In this document: positions 26,029-33,125 of the stretch, piece after piece | How positions within the stretch are numbered: position 1 is the first letter of the stretch | How the letters are laid out: each line of letters opens with the position of its first letter | Assembly: GCF_002875705.1 (NCBI RefSeq) | Contig: NZ_MCZZ01000058.1 | Span: forward strand, 52,060 to 116,059 | Reading direction: 5' to 3' | DNA length: 64,000 nucleotides | Source of the DNA: Vibrio sp. 10N.261.45.E2 | GTDB taxonomy: Bacteria; Pseudomonadota; Gammaproteobacteria; Enterobacterales; Vibrionaceae | Made by a program: the position numbers and the translations under genes | Notes under the pieces: generated by a model | What the model was told of the DNA's origin: nothing | Databases searched by the model: none | Seen by the model: the letters and a program-made list of their open reading frames with translations, nothing else

Positions 26029-26478
26029 ATGAAAAACGTCACCCCATCCCCTCGATTTGAACAAGAAATCAAAGCACAAGGCTTCAATGACGTTGAAGCT
26101 TTGTGCAAAGATATCTCCCTTCACTTAAGTTACGACGATGATCTATCGGTTCAATATCTTGGCCGTGTTGCAAGTCTAGCCTATCCGACAGACGCTGAAG
26201 ATGCAGGGTTGGGGCATATCCACTTGTGGGACCCGAGCAGTCCATGGTTTGACAGCGCCAAACAAGGCAAATGGAATAGAGCACGACGTCAATTCGATAG
26301 AACGAGTGACACTTGCATTGTGTACTCTAGTCACTGGGAAAATGAAGACGATATCCTTTTACTTGGTGTAGCAAATCCTTGCCACACAGATAAGGCGAAA
26401 GGTAAATTCTCAAAGCTTTATGACAACAATTTCATGGATTATTTTCTCAAGGAAGGGTTGAAGTTCAACGACCTGTAA
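26029..26478 (+). CDS. YafO-family type II toxin
   Basis: The order GHIHL, then ARRQFDRTSDTCIVYS, then DDILLLGVANPCHTDKAK, then MDYFLKEGL follows YafO (HIHL...LRQFSRTND..LVY....LLIAILKPEPHKLA...M...AE.F). YafO is a ribosome-dependent mRNA endonuclease normally paired with the antitoxin YafN. It has 149 residues and a longer N-terminus. ATG 26029 follows CTAGGGGAACGC. No YafN-like gene is adjacent; the upstream co-transcribed gene encodes an exported protein. The toxin may thus be an orphan or have a new partner. Confidence 0.7.
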   Translation: MKNVTPSPRFEQEIKAQGFNDVEALCKDISLHLSYDDDLSVQYLGRVASLAYPTDAEDAGLGHIHLWDPSSPWFDSAKQGKWNRARRQFDRTSDTCIVYSSHWENEDDILLLGVANPCHTDKAKGKFSKLYDNNFMDYFLKEGLKFNDL

Positions 26479-26568
26479 TACCCATGCCAGCTTAACATCA
26501 GCTGGCATCGATTCTATCCGCTATACCATCCCTTCAGGTTCATTGAACAACAATGAGCGCACCCCTTG

Positions 26569-29070
26569 TTAGTTATACTTCGATTTCAACTGAGGGATTT
26601 CTACCATTATATTACTGGTGCCTATCTCACCACCTCTTGCCGACACTGGAATGATGATCTGTTCATCTCCGTTTCCGAAATCGATGGTTAATAACTTAGA
26701 TTCACCTGGTGCTATTTCAAATCCATCGATTGATATTGGCAGGGTAGACTGACTGCCCACGGTGATATAGTAATCATGCACCCCAGACGCCATTTGACCA
26801 CCCTCGACTGTCATTGGGTTAAAAATAACCGCAGTGATAGGGGTATTCGTATTCGTTGTGTATAAAACGGAATCGACCGGCAGAGTTACGAGTGTACCCA
26901 ATTCAATGATATTTTCTGGTACGTATTTAAAACGGCTGGTCGCGGTGGCTTGATTCCCGAGATCGTCTCTCACCGCTACGGTTAACGAGTACCATTCGTT
27001 TTCTATAAGAGTAGGGAATACCCTTGGCGTTTCGACGGCGTATTTGTCTAACGCAACATCAACCAGCTTCAACTCGAACTCGTCTTTCACTGCTTCTCCA
27101 CCTCCATGTAGGCGCACAGACTCAACGATGAACTGAGACGTGTCCTGAATATGAATTAGTATTTGATTGAGGTTAGTGAGCATCGCGCTTTGAAGTGGTT
27201 GGCCGTCGACGGTACTTAATTCGATCACAGGAGGTTGTGGCTCGTATTGCAAAGAGCCTAAGCTGTGTGCCGTTGTATTCATCGCGGTATCTTGTGCTAG
27301 AAGTTCGATTTCATACGTCCCTGCAGCAAGTTCTGGTAGCGCTATCGACTTGCTCATGAACGCGCCCCCTAATGGCACCGTTTTACCATTCAGGCTGACG
27401 TTACCATTGTCACCATTTAGCCACACATATTGGGTTCGACTGCTTGAGTCAGTCACTTTTAAGCCAACCTTCGACATCTGGATGCGATTCCAATCTTCAC
27501 CTGCAAAGTCTTTGAGTGCGTAGATTTCAAACTCGTTCGTAAATGGCACTTTTTTGGCCGTGGTTATCTTTGGCAAGGATTTGTCGAGCGTGAAATTCAT
27601 GCCCCCTAAGTTTGAACTCTTAAGCGAACGAAAATCGTCTTTAACAATTTTATTCATCCAAAAGTGTCTGAAATAAATGGTGCCAATAGGAACAGATGGA
27701 CTCACCCCGTTCCAATCCACATATTGAGTCGGCAATGGCGCTTGGCACGTTGTTTGGTTCGCCAATATCACGCAATTCGAATATCCTCCACCAGCGCCGT
27801 GCTCTTGTATGAATACCCTTTGATTGTAAGGCCGAGCTTCCGCAGTCACCCTAAATTGTGAGGGTAGGTCATGTTGGTTGTGAACGCCTAACATGTGGTG
27901 GTTGTAGTTCACCCAACCGACACCATTGACAAAATATTCTTGTTTTATCGCGACTGGTTGCTTGGCCAAATGCGGAGCCAAATTTAAGTCGTGATATAGG
28001 AAATACGATACCCATCGGTCATGACGCCCAATGGGGATCTCATTGGTTCTAGGATCGCCTTTGGAATACACGGTGGCAACACTGAAATAAGCATATCCAT
28101 CTTTCACGAACTCTGTGGTATTGAATTGCCCCCTGTGACTGTAAAGCCTGCCCGGATTTGCGGGGTTGGCCCACTCATAGGGCATCTTGTAAACCAAACT
28201 GAAATTGTAGTTACCTACGGCCATTCCTGGAGTGTAAGGTTTATAACCGGTGTATGGAGAACCGGCTAAAAAGTTACCTCCGTAAGTCCCATCATTGACC
28301 GCAACCAATTCAGGTAAAATACCACGGCCTGTCCATGTAATGTCTTTGGTCATCTTTCCTATATTTCCAGCCTTATCGTAGGCATCGATATGGATAGTGT
28401 ATTCGCGCTCGTAACTTGGGAAAATGGAAGGCGCACCACCTTGTTTGGCTTCTTTTGTTGATGGGTTATAGGAGATCTCAATAGGGGACTTTAACGGTGT
28501 GGTTGAACCTTTATCTGTGGCGTAAACTTTGATTGAGTCAATTCCGGACAGCTGATCGTTAACATCACTAACTCCCCAGTTCCAGACCTCAAAATCGCCT
28601 AGCCATTGATTATTCGGTACGTCTTGGAGTTTATACGATGCACTGTTCCAGAAAAGACTTCCGAGAGATGGAGCAACGGTATCGACTGTTAGTTGCTGGT
28701 GGGTCGTACTCATAATTTGACCCGTTGTATCATATTGGCTGACTTTGATTGAATATTGCCCTTGAGCTAGTTGTCCAAGGTCGAGGCTCTTACCGTAAAA
28801 TTTCTCGGTATTTATCTCAAGCGAGTCACGTATACCAACGACGCCAAGATCTCGGTTTATGGTCCCATGTTGGGAAGTCATGTCTACCGTTACTTGGCGA
28901 TCTAAGCCTGAAATAATATGAAACTTCATATTGGTGTGAGCCGGAACAAAAACTTGTTCTACCGATACTTTTGTATTGTGGTTGTCTATTTCGATGAACT
29001 GAACTTGGCTTAACGCATTTGTTGAAGCTGTCATCAACAACCCTGTGAGTATTTTCCAGTAATAATGCAT
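26569..29070 (-). CDS. Exported Ig-like protein, paralogue A (833 aa)
   Basis: One of three homologous proteins (with 36824 and 41139). All have a signal peptide, a conserved N-terminal block with SGLDRxxxV (here ISGLDRQVTVDM, about residue 52), a bridge VDTVAPSxGxxF, a two-cysteine module near residue 411 (AEARPYNQ, then C and TTCQ), Ig-like modules, and a C-terminal domain (ENIIEL ... IAPGESKLLTIDFGNG ... IPQLKSKY). The architecture suggests a DUF4165-type exported protein; that family name is from memory and not verified. It is likely on the cell surface or in the periplasm. It has its own 250-base upstream region. Confidence 0.65.
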   Translation of the reverse strand: MHYYWKILTGLLMTASTNALSQVQFIEIDNHNTKVSVEQVFVPAHTNMKFHIISGLDRQVTVDMTSQHGTINRDLGVVGIRDSLEINTEKFYGKSLDLGQLAQGQYSIKVSQYDTTGQIMSTTHQQLTVDTVAPSLGSLFWNSASYKLQDVPNNQWLGDFEVWNWGVSDVNDQLSGIDSIKVYATDKGSTTPLKSPIEISYNPSTKEAKQGGAPSIFPSYEREYTIHIDAYDKAGNIGKMTKDITWTGRGILPELVAVNDGTYGGNFLAGSPYTGYKPYTPGMAVGNYNFSLVYKMPYEWANPANPGRLYSHRGQFNTTEFVKDGYAYFSVATVYSKGDPRTNEIPIGRHDRWVSYFLYHDLNLAPHLAKQPVAIKQEYFVNGVGWVNYNHHMLGVHNQHDLPSQFRVTAEARPYNQRVFIQEHGAGGGYSNCVILANQTTCQAPLPTQYVDWNGVSPSVPIGTIYFRHFWMNKIVKDDFRSLKSSNLGGMNFTLDKSLPKITTAKKVPFTNEFEIYALKDFAGEDWNRIQMSKVGLKVTDSSSRTQYVWLNGDNGNVSLNGKTVPLGGAFMSKSIALPELAAGTYEIELLAQDTAMNTTAHSLGSLQYEPQPPVIELSTVDGQPLQSAMLTNLNQILIHIQDTSQFIVESVRLHGGGEAVKDEFELKLVDVALDKYAVETPRVFPTLIENEWYSLTVAVRDDLGNQATATSRFKYVPENIIELGTLVTLPVDSVLYTTNTNTPITAVIFNPMTVEGGQMASGVHDYYITVGSQSTLPISIDGFEIAPGESKLLTIDFGNGDEQIIIPVSARGGEIGTSNIMVEIPQLKSKYN

Positions 29071-29332
29071 AACGTCCCCCCATGCTTAAGATTGAAATGA
29101 CTCAAAAGCCAACTGGCCTTCTCATCGCATTCGTTCAAATCGAGGTTATCAAGGAAGCGTTTGGCTTGTTCCAAACTAAATGTCGTATTTGAATGTTTGG
29201 GAATCGGATGAACATATTGAGGGAGATGAAATTGTTTGAGGGGAAACTCGGCTGCGACTTCAACTGCATTGTCGGAAGCAGCCTTTATGGTTTAGCTTAT
29301 GGCTATTATTTAGTCTGGAAAGAAACCATATT
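29071..29332 (-). other. Gene-poor gap with possible gene remnant
   Basis: No complete gene is supported. On the minus strand a frame across about 29290-29080 reads like real protein (for example SLEQAKRFLDNLDLNECDEKASWLLSHFN overlapped with the start of the next gene, shown here only in part as FSLEQAKRFLDNLDL) but has no start codon upstream, so it may be a decayed gene end. The gap also must hold the promoter of the 833-aa gene. Confidence 0.25.
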
Positions 29333-29638
29333 CTACGTTAGTAATAGATGTTTAATTACAGCACCGACAGCAAGCAAAATCGCGGCAATTGGAACGAACC
29401 AATACCAAAACGTGAAGACTTTGGTTGCTCGCATAAATCTGAGATACCGTGCGTCTTTGTCTGTTTTCAGATCTTGCCAAATAGGAAGGACTATTGAACA
29501 TTGCAATCCAGCAAAAAATATCCCAATACCTGTCAACCAGATGAACTCGGTGAATACTCCGACGCCAAGGCAAAAAACTGTCATTAGCGGTATGTGCCAA
29601 TGGGGAACTACCACATTCTTGTCTGCTAATCTGATCAT
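29333..29638 (-). CDS. Small membrane protein (101 aa), separated from its operon by IS630
   Basis: Unrecognised. It has three hydrophobic segments (IPLMTVFCLGVGVFTEFIW; IGIFFAGLQCSIVLPIW; FWYWFVPIAAILLAVGAVI). Its ATG (29638-29636) includes the T of the TA target duplicated by the insertion element, so the coding sequence is intact but its ribosome site now lies on the far side of the IS. Before insertion its ATGA would have overlapped the stop of the gene at 30683-31030. Confidence 0.6.
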   Translation of the reverse strand: MIRLADKNVVVPHWHIPLMTVFCLGVGVFTEFIWLTGIGIFFAGLQCSIVLPIWQDLKTDKDARYLRFMRATKVFTFWYWFVPIAAILLAVGAVIKHLLLT

Positions 29639-29639
29639 A

Positions 29640-30733
29640 TACCCGTGATCATTGAAGATGCTTGATTTTTCCTTAAAGCAGGATCATGCTACGCACCATG
29701 AAAATAATACTGACTCCTCAACAGAAACAACAACTCGAAGAGATGCACGATTCAACTCGTGATGGTCGAGTACGTGACCGTATCAAAGCTGTTTTACTCG
29801 CGTCTGAAGGTTGGAGTCAGACGATGATTTCTCAAGCTCTTCGTATTCACGAATCGACCGTAGCTCGTCACCTCAGTGATTATGTTCTCTCTGAAAAACT
29901 TAAGCCTGAAAATGGTGGTAGCCAGAGCCGACTTTCTGCTAAGCAAACTATGCAGCTTATCGAACATCTGGCAGAGAAAACCTACTTCCACACCCACCAA
30001 ATTGTTGCTTATATTCAAGCTGAGTTTGGTATCCGTTATACCGTTGCTGGCATGAACAAGTGGCTACATCACCACGACTTCTCATATAAGAAGCCAAAAG
30101 GTGTACCGCACAAGTTTAATCCAGAGATGCAGCAAGCCTTTATCGCATACTACAACGAGATGCTAAGAAAGAGCGAAGACCCTGTGCTGTTCATGGATGC
30201 CGTTCATCCTACGCAGTCAACAAAACTCAGTTATGGCTGGATACGCAAAGGCCAAGACAAAGTGATTGAGACAACAGGCAGTCGAACTCGTCTTAATATT
30301 ATCGGTGCGTTACCGCTTCAAAATATTGGCGCAACAGTGACAGACACGTATGACACGATAAACAGCGAGAGCATCGTTCGCTTCTTCTGGAAACTCAAAA
30401 AGGAGCATTACCCGTTGGAGCAAAAAGTTCACCTAGTACTGGATGGCGCCGCCTATCATCGCTCAGAACTGGTGAGAAATGCGGCAAAAGTGCTCAATGT
30501 CGAGCTTCATTACTTACCGCCTTACAGTCCAAATTTAAATCCAATCGAGCGGCTTTGGAAAGTGATGAATGAACATGTGAGGAACAATATTTACTTCTCC
30601 TCCAAGCCAGAATTCACTTCAGCCATCAAAGAATTTTTCGATGTAACGCTACCAGAAGTTGCAGGCTCACTGGCATCCAGAATTACGGATAATTTTCAGA
30701 TTTTGAAACCTGTATCTTCAAGTTGAACGGGTA
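29640..30733 (+). mobile_element. IS630-family insertion sequence
   Basis: The element has imperfect terminal inverted repeats: TACCCGTgatcaTTGAAGAT at the left and its counterpart ATCTTCAAgttgaACGGGTA at the right, and is flanked by TA on both sides (29638-29639 and 30734-30735), the normal target duplication of this family. It is 1,094 bases long and contains one complete transposase gene, so it may be active. Confidence 0.9.
29686..30726 (+). CDS. IS630-family transposase
   Basis: The 346-residue protein has an N-terminal helix-turn-helix (GWSQTMISQALRIHESTVARHL) and the DDE catalytic core: FMDAVHP (first Asp), HLVLDGAAYHRS (second Asp), and LPPYSPNLNPIERLWKVM (Glu). These are the usual IS630/Tc1-like motifs. 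ATG 29686 or the ATG five codons later (29698) are possible starts. It fills almost the whole element between the inverted repeats. The frame is uninterrupted. Confidence 0.93.
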   Translation: MLRTMKIILTPQQKQQLEEMHDSTRDGRVRDRIKAVLLASEGWSQTMISQALRIHESTVARHLSDYVLSEKLKPENGGSQSRLSAKQTMQLIEHLAEKTYFHTHQIVAYIQAEFGIRYTVAGMNKWLHHHDFSYKKPKGVPHKFNPEMQQAFIAYYNEMLRKSEDPVLFMDAVHPTQSTKLSYGWIRKGQDKVIETTGSRTRLNIIGALPLQNIGATVTDTYDTINSESIVRFFWKLKKEHYPLEQKVHLVLDGAAYHRSELVRNAAKVLNVELHYLPPYSPNLNPIERLWKVMNEHVRNNIYFSSKPEFTSAIKEFFDVTLPEVAGSLASRITDNFQILKPVSSS

Positions 30734-31030
30734 TACATTTACCTTTTTGTGTGCCAACGATATTAAATATCTGAATCCGATCTTATACATCACCCCGAAT
30801 TCTTTGATCCAGTAAATAGGGGAGGTATGCGTTACAAAAGAGAGGAATACAAGTGAGGCCGCACAGATGCCTGCGACTTCTAAGAAAGAAATTTGCCCTT
30901 TGATGAGTTGATAAGTAATAAACACAATAAAGAATGTAAATGAAACGATACATAAACAGGCGTTGCTACCTATTTCGGCTTTTCGGGACTCTTCATCATC
31001 CCTGTTTTTTCTGTGATACTTATTATTCAT
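30683..31030 (-). CDS. Membrane protein with IS-derived tail
   Basis: Unrecognised. Two hydrophobic segments (ACLCIVSFTFFIVFITYQLI; VAGICAASLVFLSFVTH). The original protein would have ended with ...LAHKKVNV and a TGA at the TA target; the IS insertion removed that stop, so translation continues into the element and adds YPFNLKIQVSKSENYP. About 99 residues are native. RBS and gene order place it in the minus-strand operon that starts at 32786. Confidence 0.65.
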   Translation of the reverse strand: MNNKYHRKNRDDEESRKAEIGSNACLCIVSFTFFIVFITYQLIKGQISFLEVAGICAASLVFLSFVTHTSPIYWIKEFGVMYKIGFRYLISLAHKKVNVYPFNLKIQVSKSENYP

Positions 31031-31042
31031 GACTTTCCCCTA

Positions 31043-31582
31043 TTAATCGCAGTTATCACCGACCAAATAAACAATTAATCCGCACTCATTATTTGGATCA
31101 ATTTCATTTAATTTGATTTGCTCGTGGGTAAGGACGTTCAAATTTGATTGAACAGAATCAACAGGATATAACGCTTGAGATAGTCGAATCTCCGTACCAA
31201 AAGCATTAAACGTTAAACCAATCTTTGCTAGTTCATGGAGATATGCTTTAACAGGTTCACTTTCTGGTGAACAAAAACCTTCATAGTCCAAACTATCGGG
31301 ATACCAGTCTTCGTCTACGATGCGCTGAATGCTATCTATTATTTCAGGTTTGATTGATAACAGCATAATTGCCGCATCAGTTTGATAGCATCCAAAACCA
31401 CCGCATGTTTGAGTTGCTAACATCCAACCATCTGTATTAGGTGGCACCTGTCTTGTTGCCGCTAAGACTAAGGTAGGTTTATCAATATCAACATTTGGAT
31501 TGTCAAAGGCAACCCACATTTTCGCGTCCTGAATTGCCTCAATGTTCTGTCCCTCATATCCTTTAGCTGAATAATTCGCCAT
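31043..31582 (-). CDS. Hypothetical cytoplasmic protein (179 aa)
   Basis: Unrecognised. Acidic, no signal or membrane segment; it contains a TCGGFGCYQTD segment with two cysteines near the middle. It starts after GGGAAAATC and ends 13 bases before the next gene, so it is co-transcribed with the membrane proteins around it. The composition resembles immunity or stress proteins, but no evidence supports a particular role. Confidence 0.55.
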   Translation of the reverse strand: MANYSAKGYEGQNIEAIQDAKMWVAFDNPNVDIDKPTLVLAATRQVPPNTDGWMLATQTCGGFGCYQTDAAIMLLSIKPEIIDSIQRIVDEDWYPDSLDYEGFCSPESEPVKAYLHELAKIGLTFNAFGTEIRLSQALYPVDSVQSNLNVLTHEQIKLNEIDPNNECGLIVYLVGDNCD

Positions 31583-31665
31583 GATTTTCCCTTAATCATT
31601 CTCTTTCGTAACAATGGCCAATCAGACACACTAAACATGAACCTGTAACCACCCTATGCATTTGA

Positions 31666-31956
31666 CTACCTTTTATTTCCATACTTACGGTTCAAGCTTC
31701 TAATAAACTCGTCACCTTTTTCAAGATTGGGATTGGCGGAAACATAAACATTAACCGACCAAATCAGGCTTAGTGCTGTTAGTAAAGCTAGTCCAAAGAC
31801 CTCTGGTGGAAAGCTCGCTGTTTGGCTATTCCAAACTCCATATATTGACGCCATCAACAGTGCCAACGTAAGCGCGATAGCTATAGGCAGTTTTTTCTTC
31901 GCTTTCTCTGCGCTTTTTAATCTAACTTGGCGAAATTTTTCTGTATCTAGAGCCAT
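31666..31956 (-). CDS. Hypothetical two-TM protein (96 aa)
   Basis: Unrecognised. It has a basic N-terminus, two hydrophobic segments (PIAIALTLALLMASIYGVW; VFGLALLTALSLIWSVNVYV) and a charged tail. The start codon lies 3 bases after the stop of a 20-codon frame (31960-32022) that has a much better ribosome site, so its translation is probably coupled to that peptide. Confidence 0.55.
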   Translation of the reverse strand: MALDTEKFRQVRLKSAEKAKKKLPIAIALTLALLMASIYGVWNSQTASFPPEVFGLALLTALSLIWSVNVYVSANPNLEKGDEFIRSLNRKYGNKR

Positions 31957-31959
31957 GAT

Positions 31960-32022
31960 TCAGATTCCTTCAGTTTGTCGTAATGGAGATTTGAGACGGG
32001 TAACGAGAAACAATGCAATCAT
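31960..32022 (-). CDS. Possible 20-aa leader peptide
   Basis: Minus-strand ATG 32022 follows TAAGGAGAAAAGT, an excellent ribosome site, and reads MIALFLVTRLKSPLRQTEGI before TGA at 31960-31962. The next gene's ATG is 3 bases later. It may be a coupling peptide or the shortened remains of a longer gene. Confidence 0.35.
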   Translation of the reverse strand: MIALFLVTRLKSPLRQTEGI

Positions 32023-32100
32023 ACTTTTCTCCTTACTCGATAATCTTTTTGTTGGGAAGCTCAGTCTTGACATTGCTCCACGCTCTACTAGAACCGACAC

Positions 32101-32400
32101 TTAATCAGCCAACACAATAGCTTTGGCTGCTTCATAAGTATTGGCATCTGCAACAATCTTTAAGTTTCCTAAGCATTCAATTGTACTGCTTAGTTCTAAG
32201 CACTGACTCATCATTGGGCCGTATTCATTGCTTGCGTTCGAGATAGCATCATTGAGCGATTGTTCTTGGTAAGCTCGATACATAGCTATAAGTAGAATTG
32301 TTACAGTAATCGCTACAAGTATGAGTCTCACATCAGTAAGCCAAATTCGAAATTTTGAATACTTCGAATGGCGAGAATCTATTGCGCCTTTACCTTCCAT
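32101..32400 (-). CDS. Hypothetical single-pass membrane protein (99 aa)
   Basis: Unrecognised. A polar N-terminus (MEGKGAIDSRHSKYSKFR), one hydrophobic helix (LILVAITVTILLIAMY) and an outside domain with a C-x(8)-C pair (QCLELSSTIECLG). It begins 12 bases after the previous stop behind TAAGGAGAAAGGTC. Second gene of the minus-strand operon. Confidence 0.55.
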   Translation of the reverse strand: MEGKGAIDSRHSKYSKFRIWLTDVRLILVAITVTILLIAMYRAYQEQSLNDAISNASNEYGPMMSQCLELSSTIECLGNLKIVADANTYEAAKAIVLAD

Positions 32401-32411
32401 GACCTTTCTCC

Positions 32412-32786
32412 TTAGCGTTGGTTAGAGTATTCCGCCACTTCCTTCACCCATTTTTTTACGCCACCAAAAACGGTTTTGATATGCCATAACCCCCACAGTA
32501 CCAATGTATAGAAAGCGACAGCGTATAGTGACAATACAAGTGTTACACCAAACCTTCCTATCATGTTTAACACATTGGTTTCGTTTACCATTTTCAAACT
32601 CAAGTGGCTGCCCACCAATTCGAATGTGAACATGAACACTTCATGAGCCGCAATAATATATAGGCTCAAGCCAAGCCCGATAGCGACGAACGCAAATGTG
32701 GTTTGTAAATATCCTAGTAACGTCGCTTGGGCGAGATGCGGTGCTACGTAACGATGATAAAAACCTCTTAAGAAGTCGTAGAACAT
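32412..32786 (-). CDS. Hypothetical membrane protein (124 aa), first gene of operon
   Basis: Unrecognised. ATG 32786 is chosen because CGGAGGCCAAT precedes it directly; an in-frame start at 32840 lacks such a site. Two hydrophobic segments (TTFAFVAIGLGLSLYIIAAHEVF; FGVTLVLSLYAVAFYTLVLWGLW) with short loops. It is the promoter-proximal gene of the operon running down to 29333. Confidence 0.55.
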   Translation of the reverse strand: MFYDFLRGFYHRYVAPHLAQATLLGYLQTTFAFVAIGLGLSLYIIAAHEVFMFTFELVGSHLSLKMVNETNVLNMIGRFGVTLVLSLYAVAFYTLVLWGLWHIKTVFGGVKKWVKEVAEYSNQR

Positions 32787-33125
32787 ATTGGCCTCCGAGT
32801 CGTAATTAGTACATGGGGTAAACTCTATTTTCAATGTCATCGAGAGACGTTATACAACAATAATCGCTGGTATTAATGTCACTCTTTATATCTGACCTTA
32901 TCCATCATTTATCACACGTCAAACGTAGGGTTCTATCAATTAAAGGTCGCTCACAAAGCCCATACAAACAGCCTCTTATACAAACTATTTGCTATTTTTC
33001 CTCCGTTAATTGCCCAATTCAAAAATTTAGCGATTTACCCTCTTAGTTTTAGCAGCCTTCTAAATACATCAGTTTGCTGTGTATATCGTGTAGACCAACA
33101 CAATGTTCAGAGAGCAGAGGTTAAT
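32787..33125. promoter_or_regulatory. Divergent intergenic region (339 bases)
   Basis: No gene is supported. It must hold promoters for the minus-strand membrane operon and for the plus-strand protease gene. The stretch is AT-rich with several TTTA/TATA-like runs, but no single promoter stands out. Confidence 0.4.

Noticed and set aside
29193..29648. A 151-codon plus-strand frame
   Set aside because: It is antisense to the 101-aa membrane protein, which has clear hydrophobic segments and fits the minus-strand operon; the plus frame has no ribosome site and runs into the IS end.
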